Shown here in pieces: positions 49,851-58,318 of a stretch of DNA of 64,000 nt; positions within the stretch are counted from its first letter, which is position 1; every line of letters starts with the position of its first letter. The stretch lies in assembly GCF_000210295.1 (NCBI RefSeq), contig NC_026744.1:310001-374000 (forward strand). Reading direction: 5' to 3'. The notes below the pieces were generated by a model. It was not told the origin of the DNA, did not search any database, and saw nothing but the letters and a program-made list of their open reading frames with translations. The position numbers were made by a program, and so were the translations under genes. This stretch comes from Trypanosoma brucei gambiense DAL972. Lineage: Eukaryota > Euglenozoa > Kinetoplastea > Trypanosomatida > Trypanosomatidae.

Positions 49851-49914
49851 ACACACACACACAAAAAAAAAAAGGCTGGAGCCACGATAAATTATACACG
49901 TGCATGCTGGAATA

Positions 49915-51111
49915 ATGAAATTGTCACAACGGTTCCTATCAAACACTTTAGCGGAGGCCGGCACGCTTCCTTCCCGTGGGACGAGCCATTCTGAAGCAAT
50001 ACGGCAGTTGATCATGTCTACATTTCCTACAGCAACCATCTCATTTATCACCACAGGTTCTAATGGTGCTCACAGTGCCAACGTTACTGATACTACCGCT
50101 AGTGTCACTAATGCAGGAACCTGCGCAGAAGAGGACGAAAAACTTATGGAACAATTACGTATGAAGGACCAGGAGTCCAAACAATCGGTAAGATGCAGTG
50201 AATCACTCGGAGCTCGGCGTGGGCCCTTCACAGATTGCTGCTCACCTCAAGGAATTGCGGAGTGGCAACGTTTGCATCAGTTGTTCCCAGCAGAAGCTTT
50301 CGTAAATGCCCCACAGCCCTGTTGGACTCCACATGCTGTAGTTTACATTGGTGGATTTGAAGCCCCCGACTTGCGCCGTACAGTTGCACCGCGACTTTTC
50401 GAAAAGGTGCCCGCCTTCGTAACGGATAGCGAGCGGGAGCAAACCGTTGGAGGTCGGACGGCTGCAGGAGGGCGGCAGAAAAATCCCAAGTATGCAACCA
50501 AAACACTCCACACGGGACTCCTCATGAGTGAAAAGGGTTGTGCACTGCACGAACCAGATTTACTGCAGTTGGCTCTACCACATGTGGGACCATCTGCTAT
50601 GATACGTACTCGCACATATCTTTCATTTGCTGGTGCGGAGCCTAATGTAACGGCGTTGAATGGCGCAGTGGACCCGATGCAGCGGGTGGCGCTTCGTCCA
50701 GCCTTTGGTTATTCCGCTGCGGCGCTGAGGAACACACTTCCATTTGTTGTCGTGGGGGCATCTCTGTTACTCCGCCGCTGGAATGCACGATGGTCCTCCA
50801 CAACTTTGAGTAGCGCCTTTTGGCTTTCTGCAGTTGGTCATGCGGTGGAGAGCGGACGCATGAGTGAAGCCGGATTGTTAGTGCAGAAGGGAGGTGTGGA
50901 TGCAAATTCAGTGATGCGGGTGCTGGCAATGGAGGCAAGTTCAATAGCGAAAAACTGCCCAGAGGATTGTTGTGTAAACTACTTTTTGCCATCGGAGACA
51001 TTTGAGTTAGAGAGAGGTTTTGCCGAGTTGATGAATGTTGGACCTCGTCTTCCCATCGATGATCTAAAAGTATTACCCGTGTACCCTCTTTTGGTGCGTC
51101 AAACACGTTAG
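49915..51111 (+). CDS. Kinetoplastid protein of unknown function
   Basis: 398 aa from the ATG at 49915; an in-frame GTG at 49900 is rejected. The N-terminus (M-K-L-S-Q-R-F-L-S-N-T-L) is basic and amphipathic-looking and could be a mitochondrial presequence. No domain is recognised. There are several Cys (C-C-S-P near residue 105, C-P-E-D-C-C near 350), a hydrophobic patch near 280-290 (F-V-V-V-G-A-S-L-L-L), and a Pro-rich C-terminus. Upstream is a TAATG arrangement with a mini-ORF. Confidence 0.65.
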   Translation: MKLSQRFLSNTLAEAGTLPSRGTSHSEAIRQLIMSTFPTATISFITTGSNGAHSANVTDTTASVTNAGTCAEEDEKLMEQLRMKDQESKQSVRCSESLGARRGPFTDCCSPQGIAEWQRLHQLFPAEAFVNAPQPCWTPHAVVYIGGFEAPDLRRTVAPRLFEKVPAFVTDSEREQTVGGRTAAGGRQKNPKYATKTLHTGLLMSEKGCALHEPDLLQLALPHVGPSAMIRTRTYLSFAGAEPNVTALNGAVDPMQRVALRPAFGYSAAALRNTLPFVVVGASLLLRRWNARWSSTTLSSAFWLSAVGHAVESGRMSEAGLLVQKGGVDANSVMRVLAMEASSIAKNCPEDCCVNYFLPSETFELERGFAELMNVGPRLPIDDLKVLPVYPLLVRQTR

Positions 51112-51605
51112 TGTTGTTGTTGTTGCTGTTGTTTTTCTTAGTTATTAGGGGCGAGTGTTTCTCATCCGCCGTCATGAGGATAGAAAGGTATTTATTTTTA
51201 TAGTTAAGGCCTCCTTTGCGTGTGATGTATGTCTGTTTGTGTTGTCAAAGCTTTATCGGCAAATGGGTGGTGGTCTACCCGAGGGAAGGCCTTTTGTTGT
51301 TGTTGTTGTTGTCTTATTGGGGAAGAAGTCAGCGCATAGAATTTTTTAAAAAAGAAAAAGGGTGGCAAATTTTGGTAATATTCTTTTTCTTTCTTTCTCT
51401 TTCTTTAAAAAGAAAAAAAACGGTATTATAACAGCATCTCGGCTAAAGTGTATTTTTTTTTTTTTTAACCTCCAACGTGCCGTCACGTTTTGTGCTTCTT
51501 AATCTATATATTTATCTCTCGGTACTGTTTTTTATGCCTTACCCGACAAGTTACCATATTGCCCTTTGTCAAGCAACAAAACGCAAAGAACGTGGTTGGT
51601 TGGGA
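51112..51605 (+). other. Intergenic spacer, 398-aa gene to ubiquilin-like gene
   Basis: 494 bases. It has GTT-rich runs after the stop (51112-51135 and 51294-51311), a T6A6 tract at 51342-51353, a T14 tract at 51453-51466, and the leader of the next gene. Confidence 0.75.
51453..51550 (+). promoter_or_regulatory. Probable trans-splice acceptor for the ubiquilin-like gene
   Basis: A T14 run at 51453-51466. The first AG after it is at 51549-51550, which lies downstream of the in-frame ATG at 51534. A transcript spliced here starts translation at 51606, the first ATG after the AG. Confidence 0.5.
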
Positions 51606-52688
51606 ATGAATGTTTTTGATTCCAACAGCATGCTCTGTCAAGTTGTTAGCAATATCACAGACCCGGTGGAACTTTTCATTGAACCAGAAATGACTGTGGG
51701 TGAGGTGCGTGCATTGGTTGCGGAGATGACAGTTGACTCCAACGATTGGAATGTTCGTCTCACATTCCAAGGTCACACTTTAGAGGACGACGAGGAGACA
51801 TGGAGTTCCGTGACTCAGCAGTACCCCGTCGCACAAGGAGTTGCTCCTAAACTCTTTTCACATGCATCTAAGAAACGAGAAGAAAAGGCGCGACCACCGG
51901 TGAGTTTACCTCTGATGGAAGAACAAAAGGATCGACAGCAGGCAAAACTTATGGAACCGATAATCGACACGTTGGTTAACGATCCAAATTTTTCGGAGAT
52001 GATGATCTCGGGTCAGCCGTCGCTTCGTCGTTTGATTGATGCGAACCCGGAGGTGGGGCGCTTGTTCCGGAACCCAGAAACCCTCAAGAGTCTCATTATG
52101 TCACAAATCGACCCTGATCAGCGAAGGGCGATGAATCGAAATGTGCAGTTGCAGTTGGCACAAATTAGCGCGATTCCCGGTGGTGAGCAGCTTCTTGAAC
52201 GGTATACCAGTGGGCTTATGGACGATATGGACCTAAACTTGGACCTTGTGAGGAACACAAAGACTAAGGTTCCAGAAGACGAAAAAGATGATAATTCCGA
52301 GTCTGTGAGAGGGGTAAATAGCGAAGCCCTTCCAAACCCTTGGAGTCAGTCGACTAACACCGCCGATTCGGGTAACACAAACACTTTTAGTAACGCCGCG
52401 ATGAACCTTTTTGGGATTCCTGGGAATGTGGGCCATCCGAGTTTAGGAAACCTTTTTGGGTCCGGTCTGGGGGGACCGTTTCCTTTTATGTCACCCGGCA
52501 TCTCAATACCCCAAACAGGCGTAACCGCATCGCAACGGGGAGATGACGCCACGCGGTGGTCTCAGCAACTCGCCATGTTGAAGGATATGGGTTTCATGGA
52601 TGAAGAGTTGTGTTTGGAGGCACTTCGAATGACTAATGGAGATGTGGACATGGCAGTAAACTTCATTGTGAACAAAGATAGCTCTTGA
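51606..52688 (+). CDS. Ubiquilin/Dsk2-like shuttle protein (UBL-STI1-UBA)
   Basis: 360 aa from the ATG at 51606, chosen because the T14 acceptor probably places splicing after the earlier ATG at 51534. Residues ~8-75 are a ubiquitin-like domain (V-E-L-F-I-E-P-E-M-T-V-G-E-V-R, then L-T-F-Q-G-H-T-L). A central STI1-type region follows (L-M-E-P-I-I-D-T-L-V-N-D-P-N-F, then N-P-E-V-G-R-L-F-R-N-P-E). An Asn/Ser/Gly-rich linker leads to a C-terminal UBA domain (L-K-D-M-G-F-M-D-E, ending N-G-D-V-D-M-A-V-N-F-I). UBL plus STI1 plus terminal UBA is the ubiquilin/Dsk2 layout: it links ubiquitinated clients to the proteasome and chaperones membrane proteins. It is compact, with one clear STI1 region. Confidence 0.9.
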   Translation: MNVFDSNSMLCQVVSNITDPVELFIEPEMTVGEVRALVAEMTVDSNDWNVRLTFQGHTLEDDEETWSSVTQQYPVAQGVAPKLFSHASKKREEKARPPVSLPLMEEQKDRQQAKLMEPIIDTLVNDPNFSEMMISGQPSLRRLIDANPEVGRLFRNPETLKSLIMSQIDPDQRRAMNRNVQLQLAQISAIPGGEQLLERYTSGLMDDMDLNLDLVRNTKTKVPEDEKDDNSESVRGVNSEALPNPWSQSTNTADSGNTNTFSNAAMNLFGIPGNVGHPSLGNLFGSGLGGPFPFMSPGISIPQTGVTASQRGDDATRWSQQLAMLKDMGFMDEELCLEALRMTNGDVDMAVNFIVNKDSS

Positions 52689-53561
52689 TGTTTCTGTCAA
52701 AAAAAAAAAAGGAAAAAAAACTTGTCGCACAGAATGGTGGGTGCGGTTGTGCATGTACGTTTTCACGAAAGGAGAATTGATGGATGTGGCGTGTAGTTTA
52801 GACATATGTGGACGGCCCCACGGCGGAGGATTTGGGTTTTAAGTGTGTCTCCTTTTCCATTTAAAAAAAAAAATTCTAGTGCTTTACTTTGGATATATCT
52901 GGATGGGGGCACTCTTATATGCTACACCCTTGCGACTTACTTTTCCGTTCATTCACTGTGGGGTGAGGCTTTAAAAAAAAAAAAACTCGTGTTACTGGAA
53001 TGGTAAGCGTCGTTTGTTCGTGAACCACATGCTTACATTTGGCTATTTAACCTCATTTAATACGCTCAAGGAGGGGATCAGGGACTTTAATCCACAAGCT
53101 TTTGTCACTTTCCCCTTTGTTCTTTTTTGTTTGTATGCACCTTAATGTATGTCTGTCTATTTTCTTTTTTTCTTCCGAGGTAATATATATATATATATAT
53201 TTTTACGTATATATTGGGCACAAACGAACACCTTTTTTTTTTTTGCCGGTCAACTTAAAGAATGGGTGGAGCGACTTCATCTGAAAGGGGGAATACAAAA
53301 AAAAAAGGGGTGTAGCGTTGAGGAACTACTTTCCACTACGGAACGAGCCCTAAAAGAAGGGAAATAGGGAAGTAATACGCAAAGCACATTTATAAATATT
53401 TATATAAAGGGAAAGAGAGCACAGGAGGGCTGTTGGAAACGCAATAAAGCACTTGTGGTACCTCTTCTTTTTGCGAAAGTGAGGTTTCGCTTTGGGTTGC
53501 TACTTTTCAGGCGGTAAACTAAGTGGTTAGGGTGTGCGTAATTAAAAGTTCCCACCACTTT
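52689..53561 (+). other. Intergenic spacer, ubiquilin-like gene to b5 reductase
   Basis: 873 bases with no gene supported. A TA run lies at 53183-53200. A C/T-rich stretch at 53485-53508 with AG at 53509-53510 is the probable acceptor for the next gene; the first ATG after it is 53562. Confidence 0.7.
53183..53200. repeat. (AT)9 microsatellite
   Basis: Alternating AT in the spacer before the b5 reductase gene. Confidence 0.9.
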
Positions 53562-54539
53562 ATGCGCTTTGTTCCACTTTTCCTTGCGGGTGCAGCACTC
53601 GCAACTTACTACCGACCTCTGGACAAGTCGAAATCTGCATATTGCTACGCGAGTATTGAAAATGCCTTACACTTTCAACCTAAACCAAAGCCCGGAAAAG
53701 TTTTTTCCCAACGATACCAACCGTATACCCTTGGGGATGTTGTTCCGATAACACATGACACTGCTCTTTTTCGTTTCCTTATTGATGGAAATGAAGAGTT
53801 TAACCTAAAGCCATGCTCCACACTACAGGCATGCTACAAATATGGCGTGCAACCTATGGATCAATGCCAGCGCTTCTACACTCCTGTGACGGCTAATCAC
53901 ACGAAAGGTTATTTCGATATTATTGTGAAGCGCAAGCAAGGGGGACTCATGACAGAGCATTTATTTGGCATGCACATAGGAGATAAACTTCTGTTTCGAT
54001 CAGTCACATTCAAACTGCAGTATCGTCCGAATAGGTGGAAACACGTGGGAATGATAGCGGGTGGCACTGGGTTCACTCCAATGTTGCAAATCATCCGTCA
54101 TTCGCTCCAGGAAGAATGGGACAACGGTATGGTTGATCGGACTAAATTATCTTTTCTTTTCTGTAACCGAACGGAGAGACACATTTTGTTGAAGGGACTC
54201 TTTGATGATCTCGCACAAAAGTATTCCAATCGTTTTAAGGTATATTACACAATTGATCAGGCTGTCGAGCCTGACGTATGGCCGCACTACACCGGACTCG
54301 TAACAAAAGAGATGGTGCATGAGACCATGCCGGCACCGAATGAGGAAAAAAAGATTATATTATTGTGTGGTCCCGATCAGCTGTTGAATCATGTCGCTGG
54401 AACACCAATGGGAACAATGAACACCATGTCGAGTGGAATGAATATCCAACCGATGGCACCAGACCTCAATAATTTAGTAAATCTTGGGGGGATATTAGGG
54501 GAACTCGGGTACTCCAATGATGAAGTTTATCGCTTCTAA
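53562..54539 (+). CDS. NADH-cytochrome b5 reductase-like flavoprotein
   Basis: 325 aa from the ATG at 53562; an in-frame GTG at 53523 is not used. It transfers electrons from NADH via FAD to cytochrome b5-type acceptors. A hydrophobic N-terminus (V-P-L-F-L-A-G-A-A-L-A-T) probably anchors it to a membrane. The FAD site R-x-Y-T is R104-F-Y-T107. The NADH-binding loop G-G-T-G-F-T-P starts at residue 167. The C-G-P-D motif is 269-272, and the family's aromatic C-terminus is present (the chain ends in Phe). Between C-G-P-D and the end is a longer Met-rich insert. Next gene is a complex I subunit, so a mitochondrial location is plausible but not certain. Confidence 0.9.
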   Translation: MRFVPLFLAGAALATYYRPLDKSKSAYCYASIENALHFQPKPKPGKVFSQRYQPYTLGDVVPITHDTALFRFLIDGNEEFNLKPCSTLQACYKYGVQPMDQCQRFYTPVTANHTKGYFDIIVKRKQGGLMTEHLFGMHIGDKLLFRSVTFKLQYRPNRWKHVGMIAGGTGFTPMLQIIRHSLQEEWDNGMVDRTKLSFLFCNRTERHILLKGLFDDLAQKYSNRFKVYYTIDQAVEPDVWPHYTGLVTKEMVHETMPAPNEEKKIILLCGPDQLLNHVAGTPMGTMNTMSSGMNIQPMAPDLNNLVNLGGILGELGYSNDEVYRF

Positions 54540-54835
54540 TAATAACAACAAAAAATAATAGGAAACGAGAATGTTTGATGAACAAAAAAGTAAATAGGGG
54601 GAGACTGCATGGTTTTTACTCATGCTTACACGCGTGAAGTAGCGCATACGGAAAAACGATATTTATTCCCTTTACTTTTCCTCTCGTCACGTGCTTGATC
54701 CTGCACAGTTTCCGTTTTTTGTTCTATTCATTTAAGATTTTGTCTCCCTGTACAACATGGTGGATGATACTATAGCGGCCGACACTATGGGTTTTTTTTT
54801 ACGACAATACATATTTGTTATTGATTTATTTGGTT

Positions 54836-54856
54836 TATATATATATATATATATAT
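54836..54856. repeat. (TA)10 microsatellite
   Basis: Alternating TA in the b5 reductase to NDUFS7 spacer. Confidence 0.9.
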
Positions 54857-55051
54857 TAGTTCCACTTCACCTCCAAAAGTCCCGGCATTTCTTCGAGGCA
54901 GTGGCACTAAGTTAAATCCATTGGGTTTTGTAATCGTTCGATGCAGAAATGGTTCAATTTAAAAGGACCCTTTTCTCTGTATCGTCTTTTTTTACCCTCC
55001 ACCTTTCAGTTGCGTCATTTCGTCGCATGCGAAGGGGAGTTATAAATATAA

Positions 55052-55075
55052 ATATATATATATATATATATATAT
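55052..55075. repeat. (AT)12 microsatellite
   Basis: Second alternating AT run in the same spacer, preceded by a short ATAAATATA stretch. Confidence 0.9.
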
Positions 55076-55447
55076 CGCCATTTTTAATTGCTTTACTTTT
55101 TCGCAGCTCCATCCTTTTTACCATTTCATTTTGTTTCTTGCACCCCAATCGGTATTAACATGAACAAGTAGTTGCGAGAAGGAAAAGGGAGAGATATATA
55201 CAGAGAAAGAGCGGCAGTAACAGCGGTGGTAGACATTCCTGGGGGGAAATATATATATTACACTTCGCTGTCATTTGTTTTGTTGTCACCACCGTCATCT
55301 CCATCATTCCTTTTTTCAACTTTGTTTTTGTTTTTGCTGTTACTGAGATAATAAATTTACGTACACTTACAAAATAGGGGATACAAAAAAAAAAAAAAAC
55401 TTCCTCTACTGCGGGGTTAGATAGAGGACAAAGTAGGAAATAGAATC

Positions 55448-55462
55448 TTTTTTAAAAAAAAG
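55448..55462 (+). promoter_or_regulatory. Probable trans-splice acceptor (T6A8-AG) for NDUFS7
   Basis: Six T, eight A, then G at 55462. The next ATG is the gene start at 55491, giving a leader of about 28 nt before the spliced-leader sequence is counted. Confidence 0.5.
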
Positions 55463-55490
55463 AAAGAAGAGGATAGATAAATAGTTTGCA

Positions 55491-56099
55491 ATGCTTCGTC
55501 GCACGTCGTTTAATTTCACAGGGCGTGCGATGATTTCGCGCGGCAGCCCCGAGTGGTCGCATCGTTTGGATCTCAAGAAGGGGAAAAAGACGACAATGAT
55601 GCACAAACTTGGCACCAGTAAACCCAATAATGCATTGCAGTATGCACAAATGACTTTACACGACCTTACGGAGTGGTGCCTTGCTTACTCGCCGTGGCCT
55701 CTCACCTTCGGTTTGGCATGTTGCGCCGTAGAAATGATGCATGCATATGCTTCTCGGTATGATTTGGATCGTTTTGGTATTGTACCGCGTCCAACACCCC
55801 GTCAAGCAGAAATTATTATTGTCTCCGGCACTGTGACAAATAAAATGGCTCCAATCTTGCGGAACATATATGTGCAAATGGTGAACCCCAAGTGGGTTAT
55901 TTCCATGGGAAGCTGCGCTAACGGTGGTGGTTACTATCACTTCTCCTACGCCGTGCTCCGAGGCTGTGAAAGAGCAATACCAGTTGATTTCTGGATTCCC
56001 GGTTGCCCTCCTTCAGCGGAAAGTCTTGTCTTTTGCTTGCATACATTACAGAAGAAAATACGCTGGCACGAAATTCAAAAGTATTCTGTTCGCGATTAA
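55491..56099 (+). CDS. NDUFS7: Complex I subunit NDUFS7 (PSST, NuoB-like)
   Basis: 202 aa. This is the 20-kDa subunit of mitochondrial NADH:ubiquinone oxidoreductase that holds the terminal 4Fe-4S cluster N2. All four cluster ligands are present: the tandem Cys 77-78 in L-A-C-C-A-V-E-M, Cys 142 in M-G-S-C-A-N-G-G, and Cys 172 in I-P-G-C-P-P. The conserved W-P-L-T-F-G and V-S-G-T-V-T-N-K-M segments are intact. The first ~30 residues are basic and Ser/Thr-rich and look like a mitochondrial targeting sequence. It is nuclear-encoded, as expected. The family call is very firm. Confidence 0.97.
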   Translation: MLRRTSFNFTGRAMISRGSPEWSHRLDLKKGKKTTMMHKLGTSKPNNALQYAQMTLHDLTEWCLAYSPWPLTFGLACCAVEMMHAYASRYDLDRFGIVPRPTPRQAEIIIVSGTVTNKMAPILRNIYVQMVNPKWVISMGSCANGGGYYHFSYAVLRGCERAIPVDFWIPGCPPSAESLVFCLHTLQKKIRWHEIQKYSVRD

Positions 56100-56752
56100 A
56101 GAATCATGGTACAATAGGAGTTTCTATTTTTGGTGTGCATATGTGTTTGTGTGTGTGTTACCCGATAGAAAAGATTTACATCGTTACGGCCGTTGGCAAA
56201 CTAGCGGTAGGCGTCTGCGGGAAATCAAATCCCTCTTTTTCTCCGTCCTTTTTTGACTTTTCCCTTTCCTTCTTTTGTTTTGGATCAGGGGATGGTGTTC
56301 CATTCTTTTGTTCATGCTCAGAAAACTTACTGAACTGGAAAAGGAAAGAAAAAAAGGGGGAATAAGTGGAGGTCCATAGGTTATTATAAGTTGCAACTGC
56401 ATGTGTGTGCGTTTCACGGTTATTGGTGAGTCGTGAGTTAGTGACGTTAGTTAAATGTTTTTGCGACGGAAGAGTATTCGTGTGTAACTGCTAAACTACC
56501 TTCATTGTTCGTTAGCGATATAATATCACCGCTCCTGTTGTCAAACAATGTATTTTCTCTCTTTCCCTCTCTCCCTACTGCCACTGTTTCCACACTCTTT
56601 CACCCCCTTTCCCCTTAATCTTGCTTTTATTTCTTAACTGCAAGTAGTTTCAGTATCATTTCTATCGTGTTAAAGCCATCACTTAAACGAAAATCAAACG
56701 TAACGGTCGCAACTGAGAAGTAACACATCATCATTTACGGGAACGAAAGGAG
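56100..56752 (+). other. Intergenic spacer, NDUFS7 to Dabb gene
   Basis: 653 bases. The probable acceptor for the next gene is the C/T-rich tract at 56552-56636 with AG at 56643-56644. No ATG is seen between that AG and 56753. Confidence 0.75.
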
Positions 56753-57088
56753 ATGTCCGCGAAGATGTGCCACGTCGTCATGTTTGCTCTCGACGCAACG
56801 AAGTTCGCCGCCAATCTTCCGGGTTCCGAGTTGCAGCGACACCTGAAATTACTTCGCGAAACAGTTCCGGGTTTGCTCGAAATTAATATGGGCCCAACTG
56901 GAACGGATCTTTTTCCCGGTTATGTGGATTGCAGCGGTGGTTTTACTCATTGCCTTGTCTCAAAGCACACAGACGTAAAGGCACTGCAGGAATATGTGGC
57001 GCATCCGAACCACGTCACGTTTGCGGAATTACTAAAGGCCTCATATTCCAAACCTCCCATCCGTGTAGACTTTGAGCTGAAGGAGTGA
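56753..57088 (+). CDS. Dabb (stress-responsive alpha/beta-barrel) domain protein
   Basis: 111 aa, a single domain. The pattern matches the dimeric Dabb fold. It starts with a C-H-V-V-M-F-A-L strand, then a helix, then G-L-L-E-I-N-M-G, T-H-C-L-V-S-K-H, and the characteristic helix L-Q-E-Y-V-A-H-P-N-H-V-T-F. Plant and bacterial members are small dimers with varied roles, including stress response and polyketide cyclisation in a few cases. The sequence gives no catalytic clue. There is no signal or membrane segment. Confidence 0.8.
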   Translation: MSAKMCHVVMFALDATKFAANLPGSELQRHLKLLRETVPGLLEINMGPTGTDLFPGYVDCSGGFTHCLVSKHTDVKALQEYVAHPNHVTFAELLKASYSKPPIRVDFELKE

Positions 57089-57240
57089 TAATTTTTCTCT
57101 TAGTGGTGCCAGGCATGAGGAAGAGGAGGGAGTGAAGGCACAAAAGGCAAAACGAAACACAACACAACGAAGGGTTTTGCCCCCACTTCTGAGACACGAA
57201 ATGCAGCCTGCTTCTTCATTCATTCAATCACCTTAACTAC

Positions 57241-57302
57241 ATATATATATATATATATATTTATTTATTTATTTATGTATGTTTGTGTGTGTGTGTGTGT
57301 GT
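57241..57302. repeat. (AT)10 followed by TTTA and GT repeats
   Basis: Compound microsatellite about 150 bases after the Dabb gene stop. Confidence 0.9.
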
Positions 57303-57810
57303 GGAGGTCTTCTTCCTTCAGCTCTTCATTTTATTTTGCAGGCGTTTATCGTGCTCATTTCTTCCCCCTCCCCTTTTCATCCTCCGGTGTGCGGCGTAAA
57401 AGGCAAGTAAGCTGCAAGGAATGCAATTATCAACCGCTAACTTAAAGTGTTGGAGTGAGCCCGAGTGGTTTCGTTTTGATATTGTTGGGGCGTAATGTTT
57501 GCGGTTGGTAATGAATAAAATGAAGTGAATGGGAAGAAGGTTTTATTATTTGAATTCCAGAGGGGATGGAGAAATAAATTATGGTTTTGCTCATTTTCAA
57601 TGTTGGCAGCACTGTGCATGTGTGTAGGGATATGCAGGCAGATATATGTTATTTGTAACACTTACCTCGTACTGAATGTGTGGCACCGCATCCTATTTTG
57701 TTTCCTCTTCTTGTTGTTTCATTGATCCTTTTATTTTATATCAACTAACAAAAATCAGATTTAGCAAAAAAAAATTGGGGGAAAGTGAGGAGAAAATAGA
57801 ATTGTGGTTG

Positions 57811-57840
57811 TGTGTATACCTTAAGCAAAAGGTATATACA
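57811..57840 (+). other. Inverted repeat / hairpin candidate
   Basis: Arms of 12 bases at 57811-57822 and 57829-57840 around a 6-base loop. They pair fully except one position that is a G-U wobble in RNA. Confidence 0.6.
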
Positions 57841-58290
57841 GTTTTATAGTAATTTCTAAGTGTAATAGTGTTAGAGGGGAAGGGACAAGTGGTGTCACGG
57901 AGGAAACCACGTAAGCAAGGGGAACGTGGGCTTTTGCGTGCTGTTGAAGTAAAGCCTCAGCACAAAAAAGAAAAACCCACCCAACCTACGGACTTGCTGT
58001 GCCTTGATTTGTGAACAAAAGCATAGTGGATATCAACCGCTGCTCGCTCACGAATCTGGCAGAGCAATTCCTCCCCGTGCAAAACCCAGTCATCATTAGT
58101 TCCAAAGTGTTCGTATTAAAAAGGATACTTAGCCCACTTTTGGTGCACTGTTACACACATAGTTATATATACTTACACATATTTGTTTATTGATCATACA
58201 CATCCAGTCGGCGTGAGTCCGACAAAAAATAGAATTTGAGTTACACAACCAAACACACACACACACATATATATACACAAAGTTATATCG

Positions 58291-58310
58291 CATTTTTCTC
58301 CTACACGCAG
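58291..58310 (+). promoter_or_regulatory. Probable trans-splice acceptor for the kinase-like gene
   Basis: Pyrimidine run ending in C-A-G at 58308-58310, eight bases before the ATG at 58319. The leader would be unusually short. Confidence 0.5.
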
Positions 58311-58318
58311 CTCCGCCA

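Larger units (their letters stand above)
45350..49914 (+). other. 4.5-kb gene-free low-complexity spacer
   Basis: By far the longest spacer here. It is dominated by A/T homopolymers, T(n)A(n) tracts (46086-46102, 48319-48335, 48553-48567, 48612-48624, 49706-49720), TTTA tandem repeats and TA runs. I see no gene on either strand. Two stretches are less repetitive (about 46380-46480 and 47690-47880). The first part may be the 3' UTR of the RRM gene. Confidence 0.75.
54540..55490 (+). other. Intergenic spacer, b5 reductase to NDUFS7
   Basis: 951 bases with no gene supported. TA runs lie at 54836-54856 and 55052-55075. Confidence 0.7.
57089..58318 (+). other. Intergenic spacer, Dabb gene to kinase-like gene
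   Basis: 1.2 kb. It has a TA run at 57241-57260 followed by TTTA repeats and a GT run, and a 12-bp hairpin candidate at 57811-57840. A small GTCGG/CCGAC stem lies near 58207. No gene was recognised. Confidence 0.7.
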
